A stretch of 64,000 nt of DNA from Oenanthe sinensis (taxonomy: Eukaryota > Streptophyta > Magnoliopsida > Apiales > Apiaceae): the NCBI GenBank assembly GCA_028671895.1, contig CM053801.1, forward strand, positions 10,701,375-10,765,374, in the 5' to 3' direction. The notes beneath the pieces are model-generated. The model saw nothing but the letters and a program-made list of their open reading frames with translations, was not told where the DNA came from and made no database searches. Positions 1 through 12,163 of the stretch are shown here, piece after piece (positions within the stretch are counted from its first letter, which is position 1; every line of letters starts with the position of its first letter). The translations under genes and the position numbers were made by a program.

Positions 1-670
1 TGCGGTATTTAAAACATTAAAAAGATGATTTATACAAAAACATTAGTACCCAATATTATGACCCACAACGTTTCGGGTCGTGTTTGTTCCCGATTGGGGA
101 ACGAACGATCTGGGTCCGCACTACGTGACTACGTCCCACGTTCCACGTTCCTTGTAACTATGATTTGTGTACTCTGTTAGATAACTAGTTTTCATTCAAA
201 AACGTACCCCAGTAATTTCGCTAGCTAGTAATTATCTGAAGCATCCAGCTTCCCTTCATATTTTTTCTTTTTTGAAATGTAAATCAATAGATTGAAGAAA
301 TTGTACTCGCCATACTACGATTAAAATCTAAAATGCTGAATACCTAGTTATAGATTTTTAATGCAGTTGTGATCATATGTGTTGCTAACGAAGTCTATAA
401 AACAAAATATCCTTTCATTTTCAGCTTCATGAGGATGCTGTTGTAGTTATATTGTAGCAGAACCTTTTTTTCTTGTTGAGTTTCTCCATGAATCTGTTGT
501 GTTCATGATTGCTCATTTTTTTTAAAAGCAAAGCTTGTTCATCTTTGTCTTAATTTGAAGGATTTTGTTTTTCCACAAATAAGTATTTTTTTCGATATTT
601 TTTATATGAAGTATGCAAATTTAAAAAACATTTCCCTTTCCTTTTCCGTGTTACATACATATAAACTTAG
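1..670. other. Non-coding stretch upstream of first visible RRS1 exon
   Basis: I find no coding exon here. The RRS1 reading frame enters at an AG acceptor at 669-670, so this stretch is most likely the downstream part of the intron after RRS1 exon 1. That exon, which should carry the initiator Met and about 30 residues, was not found and probably lies left of the window. Confidence 0.5.
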
Positions 671-3087
671 GGAGGAGCTAGTAAAGGAGAGTATACAGCA
701 AGCCACCAAACTAGTTCGAGCAATTGCTGATTCTCTATTTAGCTTATCATCAACTGAAGATCAGGAAGGACCCATTGTCAAGTTGCCTCCACCAACAACA
801 AGATTGCCAAGAGAGAAGCCGGTATGCTCTTCTTTTCTTATGCAGTTATCACCTTTCTTGTGCGTAAGTATTTGTATGTACCTACATGTGCAAGGTATGT
901 TTCTTGATCAATGCCTGTAGAAAGAAAAGATTATGTATAAAAATATCACTTGCCTAACAAATGCTATCTCTGGCTTTTGTAGTTTTGTAATGAATAACAC
1001 AAACTTCTCAAGTGTCTTTTACATAATGCAGAGAATTGAGTTCCTAAGCATAATTATTGTCTGTGGTAGTTGTGGTTTTTATAGGCACCCTTCAATGGTT
1101 AGTGCAACACATAAAATAGATAATTGGGTATATGTTGTGGCTTTGTTGGCTTTTGTACATGAATCAATAATGAGAATTTGACATCCTAAATACCATACAC
1201 AAGCTTTTGCAGTTGTTCAGAATAAGATTTAGAAAGGAAAACGGCTGAACATATGCTTCTGTATTTACATACATGGTAATTGTAATCAATCTCAAAATAC
1301 TAAATTTTCCGCTTAACTTAAACTTGCCTTGTGTATTTCAGCTGCCTAAGCCTAGACCTCCAACAAAATGGGAAGAGTTTGCCAAAAAGAAAGGTTAGCT
1401 AATAACAGTATAATCTGAAAATTATATCAACTGTACGCTGTTCTTTGTGATTACCCTCACCCCACAATATTGCATGTTGTTATTATTTTGACAACATAGG
1501 CATCAAGAACTATAAGAAGGACAAGCAAGTGTTTGATGAACAAACTGGTACCTGGAAGCGTCGTTATGGATATGACCGTGTAAATGATGACAATGGTGTT
1601 CCAATTATCGAAGCAAAATTGACTGATGGTATAAAATGACTTGTTACTTTTATTTTCTTTGCGTTATATCTGGATATGTTATTTTATGTTATTGTCTTTC
1701 AATTGATCATGGGAAAAAATTATCTGAGATGGTATTTTGTTTGTTTTGATCTGCATGTCATATTATATTTCCTCCCTGCCTTCCTGGTGTACATTGTTTA
1801 AGTAGAGCACATGTATATACCAGAGCCAGGACAGGATCCATTTGCTAAAAGACGTACAGAAAAGAAGCAACGAGTAGAAAATCAAGATAAAAATCGCTTA
1901 CATAATCTAAAAGATGCCGCAGAAGTTGGTGCTTTGCCAAGGTTCATCCTTCTCCTTTGCACAATACTCCTTATATTGCACCACATCGATTAAAACATGC
2001 TTTATCTGTTGGAGCCTTAAGCTATTCAAATTGCTTATTTGCATGTTGTCTCTGTGCTCATGCCTCAGGCGAAATAAGTCTCTAACATAAGTTATCTGGA
2101 TTCAGCTGATGAGTTAATGTTTGAGACTTCAGTTTTCTAAAATTCAATAAAAAAATTGGTTCTTTGCGCATAGGCCCCCAATATGCTTTAACATCTAACT
2201 GAATTTCTTTTGCATATTAACTACGTATGTACAATATCATAGACGAGCGATTTTTTGTGTTTAATCTTAAAATTTTGTTCTCATAACTTAAGATGATTTT
2301 TGTTATTTAAATATTTACCTTTAATGTAAATATGTGATTGAAAAATTAAATTGGCTCCCCTCAGCAATTCATCCGGCAGACAGCACTGTTTTTTAGCATA
2401 CCACATTACCATTAGTATTTGATTTACATGGTATGTAGTACCAGATCTCAATGAGGTTTCTTCTGCAGCCATGTCCAACTTGCTGCCACAGCATTGCCTA
2501 TAACAGGGACGCAAGCTGCACCTAAAAAAATAAGCAAGGATGAGCTAGGGAATGTTGCTGGTATGGCAGCAACTGCAACTGCTAGTGGTGGTAAGTTTGA
2601 TAAGAAATTGTTGGGTGAGAAGCCACCAAAACATGACAAGAAATATCGAAAGGTGCGTATGCCTTTAAATCCTTGGCTATTTTCATTTTTACAATTTTTG
2701 GATGCAAAGTTTATTTGTTTTCGGTGGATATAGTTTTTACCGGTGGTGGAAGGATCAGGAATGGGTTCATTGGAAAGGCAACAAACCGATAAAGTTCTAA
2801 ACAAGTTACTGTCCAGGAGTTCCCACAATATACTTGACGTTAACAAGGTATATAATAAATTCAACTTACTTTCCAGGTTCCGGGCTGAATTGAACTTGTA
2901 TGCATTGCTTATAATCTCACAAATGACTTAAGAGTGTAATTTTTCCTTTATGCAGGCCATTAACTTTTACAATGTGAAGAAGGACAAGAAGCGAAAAAAT
3001 CAATGGAAAAATGTCATCGACGTCAAGCAAGCTGAAAACCAAGAAAAGCCCTTACAAGAAGTTGTCAAAGAAAGGATCTTTATCTGA
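671..3087 (+). CDS. RRS1: Ribosome biogenesis regulatory protein RRS1 homologue (5' partial, possible 3' frameshift)
   Basis: RRS1 is a nucleolar factor that, with RPF2, brings the 5S RNP (5S rRNA, uL5, uL18) into the 60S pre-ribosome. Readable exons are 671-821, 1342-1393, 1500-1628, 1806-1941, 2469-2652, 2734-2847 and 2956-3087. All have GT/AG borders and the phases join. Recognisable stretches include LPPPTTRLPREKP, PRPPTKWEEFAKKKGIKN, WKRRYGYDRVNDD, EPGQDPFAKR, LPITGTQAAPKK and TASGGKFDKKLLGEKPPK, which follow the plant RRS1 pattern. The start codon is not visible. The final exon has a run of six A (2994-2999). Read as written it stops at 3085-3087 with an unfamiliar tail. In the +1 frame it continues through SKLKTKKSPYKKLSKKGS to a stop at 3173-3175, which resembles the normal lysine-rich RRS1 C-terminus. 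I infer a one-base insertion or a base error. The identification is secure; the 3' end is not. Confidence 0.93.
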
Positions 3088-3639
3088 GGGGAAGGTCAAA
3101 AAGAAATTGAGTATGTGGCATTATGAAGTGTTTGTTAAGACTTGGGACTGCAAGTTGCAATCAGGAAGAAGATAAGCTAATACAGCGTAAGTTTTATTTG
3201 TAATGTTAGTAAATCATAATGTTGAGAAAGAAGAGCAAAGACAACTTTCAAATGTTTTGTTATTTAAATTTTTAGATTGAAAAGTGGAACAGTAGATCTG
3301 ATATGATAGTGCACTTCCACACCAGTTTCATTGGAAAGCATATGGCAATCTGCATTCCCTGTTTACTAGTACATTATTTGCCAGCATCTGCTTCCCTTAA
3401 TTTCTGGTTACTAGTTGGGCCTTTTAGTTGAATCTTGTACCCATTTTTATGTTCTATATTTTCAACATGCATTCACTTTGTTTGGTTTATGATACACACA
3501 AGAGTACACGTCAACGTATATTTGTAGTTTAGCTAAACCTAATAACACTTTTTGTGAGGATAATAATTGCCCGGGTTTGAGATTTGTGATCCACATGAAA
3601 CAGTCTTCTCCCTTTCAGACGAGCTCAACTGGTCAATGT

Positions 3640-3811
3640 TGCCCGCAAGGGTTGGCTCAGTTGGTTAAAAATAGGAATATCATCCTCTTAGCCATAGGTT
3701 CGAATCCCACGGGAGGAGAATTTGTGATTATGTCATCCTGGGCAGAACATGCCGCACTTGTGCGGTTTACCTGGTTCACGAGCGGCTGCGGGTTTCCACA
3801 GAAAAAAGGCC
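3640..3811 (+). mobile_element. tRNA-headed SINE with 9-bp target-site duplication
   Basis: It carries an RNA polymerase III box A (TGGCTCAGTTGG, 3653-3664) and box B (GGTTCGAATCC, 3697-3707) in tRNA-like spacing. A non-tRNA body follows (GCGGTTTACCTGGTTCACGA) with a short A-rich end. The 9-bp word GGTCAATGT occurs directly before (3631-3639) and directly after (3812-3820), as expected for target-primed insertion. The body resembles the widespread plant Au-SINE type; that family assignment is inference. It needs LINE-encoded proteins to move and codes for nothing. Confidence 0.82.
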
Positions 3812-4395
3812 GGTCAATGTCAAAGTTTATCCGATTTCTATGGTACATATTCATCATAGGTGTTAAAAGCAACAGTCTATTTCTCAAGCTTAAGCAGCGT
3901 GGTTTTGGAGATAAATTGCTCTAAATACCACAACATAAAAGAGGTGATCAAATACAAAGATGAAGCATCCGATTAAAATATCATACAAAATTTGCTCCTT
4001 CGAACTCTATGGAGTAAATATATTACTATATAAACGTATAAATTTATTATTGACAAAAAAAACGTATAAATTTATTACAAAAAATATATATATAGGAGTA
4101 CTATTTAAAATAGAAGCTCCAAGCCAGAGAGTATGAGAAATACTGGGTAGTATATCAAATATTACATTCTTTTAGGTAGAATTATTTTTTTAACAAAGTT
4201 AAATGATTTTAAATATTAAGAATAGTTCTTTAAATTTAATAGTATCCTTTTTTTCATTTTCATTTTTTTTATATTCCCTTGTTTAAATATTTACTTTACA
4301 CTGGACCCACATACCAAGCGTAGAATGATAAACTATTGAAACATAAAATTAGGTTAAAATTAGGTTAAAACTTGCACATAAAGCGTCAAGCAGGC

Positions 4396-4632
4396 AATAA
4401 GTGCCCGTTTGTTTTCAATTATTTTTTGAAAATAAATCCTTATTTTCGGGAAAGGCGGGGATATAAATATTTTTTCTGAAAATAAATAATTTATTTTTTA
4501 TTTTAAAAATAATATTTAATTTTAAAATTTTAAAATAAATATTTAATTTTTTAAAAAAATATAAAAATATGAAGAAAAAAAATTAAAATAAATAACTTAA
4601 TTTAAATTAAAGGACAACAAACGGAGGAAAAA
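4396..4632. mobile_element. Possible small inverted-repeat element
   Basis: CCCGTTTGTTTTC near the left end and GACAACAAACGG near the right end are imperfect inverted repeats around a very AT-rich core. I could not see a clean target-site duplication, so this is tentative. Confidence 0.35.
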
Positions 4633-5069
4633 GTTTATACTACTTTACTTTTGTTGAGCTTATGCATTACGCACAGAGTTACATAATAGCATACAGCTTC
4701 TCCTTCATTATTCTTTTAGTCTGTACTAAAACACAGGTTAACTCATCTCATCTCCTTCATTTTTATTTGTGTCTAATAATTTATCTGATTATAGGAATAG
4801 TATATGATTATTCTTTTTCTTTATTTTGTGATTCTTGTTCAATCAAAATAAGGGGAACATAATATATACACACACAAATATAAAAAATGCTATTCTAGAA
4901 TTTGGTAACCTACCAAGTATATGAAAATTATCACAACTTTGTAATTTAAAAGATTCCATCTTTGGCCCCATTTTTGTGCTCGTTCAGTTTTTAAGTATTG
5001 TTTGCGTACCCATTAGGATAATAAGAAGTTCTTTACAGACTAATAGGCCAAATTCAGCTCTCTATATTT

Positions 5070-7876
5070 ATGGACTCTAAAAATCTTGAATCTTTGGGAA
5101 GCAATGGAGATGGGCTGTTTTTGAACCCGGGAGGGTTTTTGTGGTGTCCCCGAGATAATTCTTTCCATACCGGTGCCTTGTTTGCAAGCATTGGACAAAT
5201 GGGAGGGGGAGTTGGGATATCCACAAATGCTTCTAATACGAGTGATAGTGTATTGAAGCTTTCGTATTCTAATAAGTATATGTCGATGCCTGAATCTGGT
5301 TATCGGACAGTAGGAACATCTGAATTGGCTGTGAATGAGGAATGGGGGTTTGGAGGGGAAGGGGGGTTAAAAAAGAAAAAGAAGAAAGGTGCGCTCAAAT
5401 TTAAAATTAAGATTGGCAATCCATCTCTTAGAAGATTGGTGAGTGGGGCAATTGCAGGGGCAGTGTCGCGAACATCTGTTGCTCCATTGGAGACCATAAG
5501 GACACATTTGATGGTTGGAAGTTGTGGACATTCAACCACGGAAGTGTTCCAAGATATCATGAAGACTGAAGGATGGAAGGGCTTATTTAGGGGTAATTTA
5601 GTCAACGTCATCCGGGTTGCCCCTAGCAAGGCGATAGAGGTAAAAAAGAATACTATTCATATAGCAGGAAGATGAATATTTTTCTCTTTTTTTGCATGTT
5701 TTCTACTGCTGTATACAGTTTATCCACACGTACTTTCTGGATCGATATTCTGCTAGTTGGTACAACAATAGAATCTTTCAGACTATTGCTGTTCATATCG
5801 ATTATTATACTTCTTGTGGTGCCTGATACTATAGCGACTCAGAGATACGGGGATTTCCTTGGAATTTGAAAGTGATTGCTGATTTATATACGTTAACTGC
5901 TCTTGTGACATTAGTAAATTTGTCCTATACTTGATTTTATTTTCTTGTTTAGATTATGCAGTTTGTGCTCTGGTATGGTGACATGACATACTGACATTAC
6001 TCTACCATGTGACCTAGTAGATCACTCACCTGTGAATCTGTGGTCAAAGAAAACTAATAGTACAAGATTTTTTCAGACTCTGTACCTGCTTGGTTATAGT
6101 TATTTCTGTTTATTATAAAAATTCCACCACTTTCGAACTGATAAATATGGTTTTCTTTTATATCTGTAACGAAAGTTCCTATATTCGGTACTCGCATTTT
6201 GGCAAAAATGAAAAATGGAAGTTCATTTAAATGTACTTCTGTTCAACTACATGATTTTTTGGTGCATTTATATGAGTTTAAGTTTCATTGTAATTCATTT
6301 GGAGTAAACACTTGTCCCCTATCATGCCAGTCGGTTAGCATATGCTTTATAGTATTTTTACTCTCCTTTTCCACACGAAGAATATAAGTCTGCAATTTTC
6401 CTTTATGTTATTTAGTTTCTAGTAATATCAAGGTCAGCCAGTGACGTGTGATTCATTGTTTTATCAAAACTACGTAAAATCGGTAAAGGCTATAAACATG
6501 TCTTACAACATTATTTTGACTTATCTACATTATAAGAGTGACCTACTTGGTCCCAATTTATGCTGCAAAGAACTAGTCTGAGGCACCTCTGTATTAAGAT
6601 CGTAAAGATATATTGCCGGTGTAACAGTAAGTATAATTGATAAAGATTGCTGGATTTTTTCTGGGCACTGAAACTTAGTTAAATACACTAAACCAGGACT
6701 AAGAATTCCTAAAATTTTGCAACTACCTAGTCCAGAAATTACTAGAGAATAACAGCCAACAAACTACAGTACTTAACAAAATAGGAACAATTCAATCCTA
6801 TTTAATCAAATCTCAACATATACAAATACAGCAGATGAATTGATGTATCTAGAAAAGAGCATGAAAAAACATTTTTAATATGAATGAAGAAGCACGAAGT
6901 CCTTGGATTTGGCATTTTTGTATATTGGTATAGATGTATTTCCAACTACAGCATTATGAATGGAGTTGTTCGTACAACATAGAAATAATGTCACCCCTGT
7001 CTGGTATCAGATGAGTTTCTGCTCGTGGTTTGTAATAGTTTTTTCTAACTGTGCAATCAACAAGGTCAAGTGTCCTTTATTGCTATATAGGTGATTGTTA
7101 TAGATGTTTGGTTTGTCGTGTTATCTTATCTTATAAAAACTGTGTGCAGTTATTTGCTTATGATACTGTGAAGAAACATCTGACGCCTAAACCAGGAGAA
7201 CAGCCTATACAACCTATACCAGCATCCCTAATTGCCGGTGCTGTTGCTGGTATCAGCTCAACTATATGCACCTACCCCCTTGAGTTGCTAAAAACTCGAC
7301 TGACTGTCCAGGTAAAGGGAATACAGAGTACAATTAAAATGTCATGCTTTTAAAATGAGTTGAGTTCTCGTAATTATTTTTTAGTTGAATACAATTTGGC
7401 AGAGGGGTGTTTATAAAAATCTTGTAGATGCCTTCATTAAGATCGTGCAAGAGGAGAGACCAGCAGAACTATACAGAGGCCTCACACCAAGTGTAATTGG
7501 AGTGATCCCATATGCTGCTACTAATTATTTTGCATATGATACATTGCGGAAGGCTTACAAGAAGGTTTTCAAAAAGGAAGATGTTGAAAATTTAGCAACT
7601 CTTTTAATAGGATCAGCAGCAGGTGCAATATCAAGTAGTGCAACTTTTCCTCTTGAAGTGGCTAGAAAACATATGCAAGCCGGAGCCATCAATGGAAGAC
7701 AGTACAACAACATGCTCCATGCCCTATTGTCCATACTTGAAAAGGAAGGAGTTCCAGGCCTTTACAAGGGTTTGGGCCCAAGCTGTTTAAAACTGGTACC
7801 AGCTGCTGGAATTTCTTTCATGTGCTACGAGGCATGCAAAAAGATATTAGTCGAGAAAGATGATGATAATCTCTAA
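5070..7876 (+). CDS. BT1: Brittle-1 type adenine nucleotide transporter (mitochondrial carrier family)
   Basis: Three exons, 5070-5639, 7150-7311 and 7403-7876, give 401 residues, close to the usual length of plant BT1 proteins. The three mitochondrial-carrier repeats each carry the P-x-[DE]-x-x-[KR] signature: PLETIR (139-144), PLELLK (233-238) and PLEVAR (327-332). Each repeat also has the downstream EGxxGLxRG-like motif (EGWKGLFRG, ERPAELYRG, EGVPGLYKG). The roughly 115-residue N-terminal extension before the first repeat fits BT1 proteins, which move adenine nucleotides (ADP-glucose in cereal endosperm plastids) across the plastid inner envelope and/or mitochondrial inner membrane. Dual targeting is known for eudicot members and is not readable here. 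Intron 1 is long (1.5 kb). The stop TAA (7874-7876) is also the left copy of the target-site duplication of the MITE that follows, so the 3' UTR begins with a transposon. Confidence 0.95.
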
Positions 7877-7986
7877 GGCTGTGTTCACTTCACTTGAATG
7901 GAATAAGGGGAGAATGGAATGAAATTTATACTGTTATTTTTCATTCCATTCCTTCCCTATTTCATTCTCACCAAGTGAACACAACC
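7877..7986. mobile_element. Tourist-like (PIF/Harbinger) MITE inserted at the BT1 stop codon
   Basis: A 110-bp foldback element with termini GGCTGTGTTCACTT and, in reverse complement of the right end, GGTTGTGTTCACTT (13 of 14 match). A TAA triplet stands on both sides (7874-7876 and 7987-7989). The TAA target and terminal sequence fit Tourist/Harbinger MITEs. The left TAA is the BT1 stop codon, so duplication of the target kept termination intact while adding a hairpin-forming sequence to the 3' UTR. Confidence 0.88.
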
Positions 7987-7989
7987 TAA

Positions 7990-8944
7990 AGTGTTTTGAA
8001 GCTACTAGTGGAAAGATCTGTTTTGGGCATTAGCACTTTCTGGTTAAAAAACCATAATATTAGGATAGTAGAACTTCACATATATGTTATAATATTATTT
8101 TTGGTTGAACTCAAGAGCCTTTCACTAGGAGTCGGTTGAAATTTAAGAGCTGTTGCCAAGTACTTTCAGCAATTTATTGTTATGTTTTACATGATATGAG
8201 GATCATGAATAATAGCACGATGACTCTTAATTTGCTGCATTTCAGTTGTCATTCTATATCAATAGTGTGCCTACTATATAGTTTTCTTAGCAATATCATC
8301 CTTGCTAAAAAGTACACTCCTAGTTTCAAGAGTCTCTAGATTTCATAGTATGCAGTTTAGTTTGCATACATGCTAATATGCTATGTCAGTTCGGTTTGAC
8401 AATTGTCCACAATTTGCATACTACTGAGAGATTGCACAACTTATGTTGGGAACAAAGTTAATAGTAACCAGATTAGAACCAAGATAAAATACAGTTGGCA
8501 ACAAAAAAAAAAAAAAGATAAATACTTGCTTTTCCCTATTTTCCATTCTGATTTTCATGGGGGTATCAAAATATGGCAGGACAGCAACAAGGTATGGCCA
8601 AGCACAGATGGAGCTGATTTCTAATACATACCTCAGAAGTTCACTGGATCTTAATGGTCAACTGCGGAGAAAAATTATTTGGAATGTGATGCAATAAAAA
8701 GCACAAGACTATGATGAAAACATAAAGGACAGAAAGAAAGCAGAAGATACAACAAATTACAAAGAAGAAACTTGATATTTCATATAATTACTAAATTTAA
8801 CAGAAATAATTAAAGTTTGATGTGTTTTTTACTATTGCCTATTTAAAGAACCTCTTGCTGCAGCTATTAAAACATATAAACTAGTACTACTGGAATAAAT
8901 ATCGACATCAAGACTGATAGACCAAATGCCAAAAATAATAGGTT
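7990..8944. other. Convergent 3' flanks of BT1 and the Alba gene
   Basis: AT-rich sequence with an A-run at 8502-8516. I see no gene; it should contain the polyadenylation regions of both flanking genes. Confidence 0.6.
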
Positions 8945-10093
8945 TTAACTATTCGCCACCATCTCCCACTCTTCACCATCTCCTGCTGCAAGTTCTCGCT
9001 CCTCTGCAGCAGCAGCCATTAATTCATCGAATTTTGCAGCCTTCCCCAACAAAATTTCCATCTGAGATAGACAATGATTTTAGTTATCAATTACTGCAAG
9101 TTCTCTCTCTATTTTATTGTTTGCTAAGTTCATAAATTTCATTCTTGTATGCATAAAACCATTCTATTTCCCCCTATAACGCATTTGAAAGAAAAGATAG
9201 ATGGTATATACTACTGAACTAACCTTAACTTTCTGAACTGGGCGACCCCTGTTTTCATCCTTAATGTCGACAGTGTATGTCAGAATCTCTGCCGCATTAA
9301 CAACTAGATTAATGAAAATGGTAGGGGAGTTGCATGATGCAATATGGACATTGCTAAACATTGGAACATATAGAAAAGAACAGCCTTACTTTTTTCCACA
9401 GCAAATCCGCTGTTTTTAAGAATTTCGGCAACAGTGACAACTGTGGCAATAGCTGCATATATATAGAAAAATTCATCACCAAAAAGTACATATACATAGA
9501 CACCCAAAAAAATTTCACCCTAATCCATAATACAGAGTGTGGTGTAAACTTGAGCACTTCAAAATAAATCGAAAAATCCAGGACCAAAACTAAATAACAT
9601 AAAAAACACATACGATAATCATATTCTTCAGCATATTCATAGCCATAATTCTTCATAATTGATAAGAGCTGTCTGCACAGCTTTAACATTATAACAATTA
9701 CCTACACCAATGATATTCCGCTGCTAACAGAGCATGAAGCCGAAAATTCCGATAAATAAGTACATTGGGGGCAACTTAATAATCTGAAATATTAAATACA
9801 AGTAAATAGGTGAGGAGAAGTACCCATTCCCAAGGCAGAAAGCTCCACTTCATTATACTGCTTCATATATTTCTGTATAATTAATTAACCACAGATTAAA
9901 CACACATAACCCAAATTAAAAAAAAACACAGATATATATAAATATATACAAGTGAAAAAGAAAAGTATACCTTGGCTAGATTGACATAGAAAAACAAGGG
10001 TTTCTTAGTGTTGGAGACCTGAATTCGATTTTTCTTGGTGTTATCACCGCCGGCGAAGTTCATCTTCTTTACTCCCTCTGTTATTTTTTCCAT
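8945..10093 (-). CDS. Alba-domain nucleic-acid-binding protein (At2g34160-like)
   Basis: Five exons on the minus strand (10093-9971, 9872-9824, 9452-9390, 9288-9224, 9061-8945) encode 138 residues. The sequence has the plant Alba signatures: KKNRIQVSNTKKPLFFYVNLAK at the start of the fold (about 21-42), VELSALGMAIATVVTVAEIL in the middle, and VDIKDENRGRPVQKVK near the end, followed by an Ala/Glu-rich tail. Alba proteins are small DNA/RNA-binding proteins, reported in plants with RNA granules and R-loops; the role here is by family. I chose the Met at 10093 because homologues start with a similar MEEITDGV-like sequence. An in-frame ATG at 10189 with no intervening stop would add 32 residues. 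The tail ends EEWEMVANS. Confidence 0.93.
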
Positions 10094-10320
10094 TGCCTGC
10101 TGCACCTGTTGCTTGCTTGATATGTGTGTGTGTATCAATATATACAAAACCCTAACTCTGCGAATATAGCTTTTTTTCCTTTTACCCATATTTTTTTTTC
10201 TAATTTGATTCCAAAATAAATAAAATTCGGGTGTTGCTAAATGCAGTAATCAATTACTTTGTGCAGTAATCAGAAATTCCTTTTAGACCCTTTTGTATAT
10301 TAAATATTTGTTAAGTTATT

Positions 10321-10461
10321 TTTTTTTTTGACTAATTTGGCTTATAGCCTTACAAATGAGTATCTGTTCTAAAGAAATTCTCGGGGTGAGCCAGGATCGA
10401 ACCCAGGACCTGGAACGACAGAGGATAAACCCTCAACCACTTGAGCTATCCAACCATGATC
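10321..10461 (-). mobile_element. tRNA-headed SINE, family B copy 1, 15-bp TSD
   Basis: Read on the minus strand it has box A (TAGCTCAAGTGGT) and box B (GGTTCGATCCT), a short body and a 3' poly-A tract (poly-T at 10321 on the plus strand). The 15-bp word ATTTGTTAAGTTATT flanks it perfectly (10306-10320 and 10462-10476). It is not a tRNA gene because the head does not close into an acceptor stem. Confidence 0.88.
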
Positions 10462-10801
10462 ATTTGTTAAGTTATTAAATGCACACACTTGTGGATTTTT
10501 TATTTTTGTATACTCGTCGGTAGATTTAACATTTTAATTATTTCCTTTCTTTTGCATCAATTTTCTATCATTTCAATCATTTTTTAATTTAACCATTTCA
10601 ATTATTCTTTTCCTATACAACATAATCTATAAAAAAATGTATTCATTAAAAGTTGTCTTTTATATTTAATAACTTATAGTAGTTTATTATAGAATTTTAA
10701 GATATATATTTAATGATTCATTTTTATATTTTTAATATAATTAAACGCATGATGACTGTTTTTATAATATTAAAAATAAATAAATAGATTTATCATTTAT
10801 A

Positions 10802-11079
10802 CTTCCTCCGTTTCAAAATATATGTCTTCTTTGAAAAAATCACACATATTAAAAAAATTATAACATTAATATGTTTTTTTTGTTTTTTTAAATATTAATT
10901 ACAATAACTAAATAATTATATAAATATTTGAATATATAACTTAACCAACATTTCTTGAAAATAAGCAAATAAAAAGATATTTCTAAAAAATATTTATTAA
11001 AATTGCATTGAAAGTAGATATAGACGTGTAGTATGAAAAACTAATTTTTTTTAATGAGACGTGTATTTTGAAACGGAAG
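10802..11079. mobile_element. Stowaway-like MITE (Tc1/mariner type)
   Basis: 278 bp with inverted ends CTTCCTCCGTTTCAAAATA and (reverse complement of right) CTTCCGTTTCAAAATACAC, flanked by TA on both sides (10800-10801, 11080-11081). The TA duplication and CTCCCTCCGT-like end are typical of Stowaway. It has no coding capacity. Confidence 0.75.
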
Positions 11080-12163
11080 TAATATTATTTTTAAAGAAAG
11101 AACGGAATTCTGTTTTTATTCAATAGAAAACATGAATAAAATTCAATACAATATTTTTAATATTTGACTATAAATTTAATAATATGAATTCTTAACTACT
11201 CGTGTTTTAAAATATAATAAAAAATAAAAATAAATTAAATAAATAAAACTTTTAAAGACAAAAAAACAAAAGAAATAATAAATACAATTGATAATTATTC
11301 ATATAGAATAGAAGATTCAAATAAATAGATTCACATTTCTAATTTTGAGTTTAATAAATTAAATGTATGTGTCTTTTTTCGAAAATATAATTCTTATAAA
11401 AAAGCTTTTAACTAGAAAATTTTCTTAAAAAATTAAATATTTCACGATAATTTTTTATTTCTATTGGATTCCATTTACAAAAATTAAAATGTTAAAGGAC
11501 ATAGAAAATTTTGTAGAAACAAATTAAAATTAAAATTAAATCGAGCAAATGTTTATAATTTTATAATTTATAACTTAAAAATTAATATATTATTTTTTTA
11601 ATATATAAAAAAACTTTTACTAAAAGAAAATATTACTTTCATTACTTAATATTATAATAGTTTATAAGGAAGTAAAGATCATTATATAAAAATTTAAATT
11701 TATTTATTTTATCATTCACATAATATATAAAATAATAATTTAATATATCATAAATATAAAATCTTAAGTTTGGATATGGTATATAAATTTATCACAAACA
11801 AAAATTCATAAGTTATTTTTAATTTATGTCAAAAAGTTTCTCATTTTTTTAATTTTTTTGTTTTTAGGATTTTCTTTCTTTACTATTATGATGTTCATAT
11901 TTTTTATTATATTTTTACTTGACTCTGTTCATGGATACTCGTATTTGATAAGAAAAAAAAAAGTCATTTTAAAAATGTTACAATACTACATTCATTTGTA
12001 AAAAAAAGTTAGATTTCAACAAACTTATTTACACAGAAAACTATCTAAAATGGAATAAATACACTTACTAACACGGAAAACGAGCTAGGGTTAAAATTGT
12101 AATCTCAGATTATTGCATAAAGTAAAATATCACTGCATTTAGCAACCATGTAAAATTATAGTG

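Larger units (their letters stand above)
3176..5069. other. RRS1-BT1 intergenic region
   Basis: This holds the RRS1 3' flank, a SINE (3640-3811) and a weak hAT-like inverted-repeat candidate (4396-4632). The rest is AT-rich DNA without a supportable gene. The BT1 promoter must lie near the right end. Confidence 0.6.

Noticed and set aside
933..1181. An 82-residue frame between RRS1 exons
   Set aside because: It lies in the intron between two secure exons in a frame unrelated to RRS1.
3643..3716. tRNA gene on the plus strand
   Set aside because: Same reasoning: tRNA-like boxes but a SINE body and a 9-bp target duplication.
10376..10457. tRNA gene on the minus strand
   Set aside because: Box A and box B are present, but the head does not pair into an acceptor stem, a poly-A tail follows and a 15-bp duplication flanks it, so it is a SINE.
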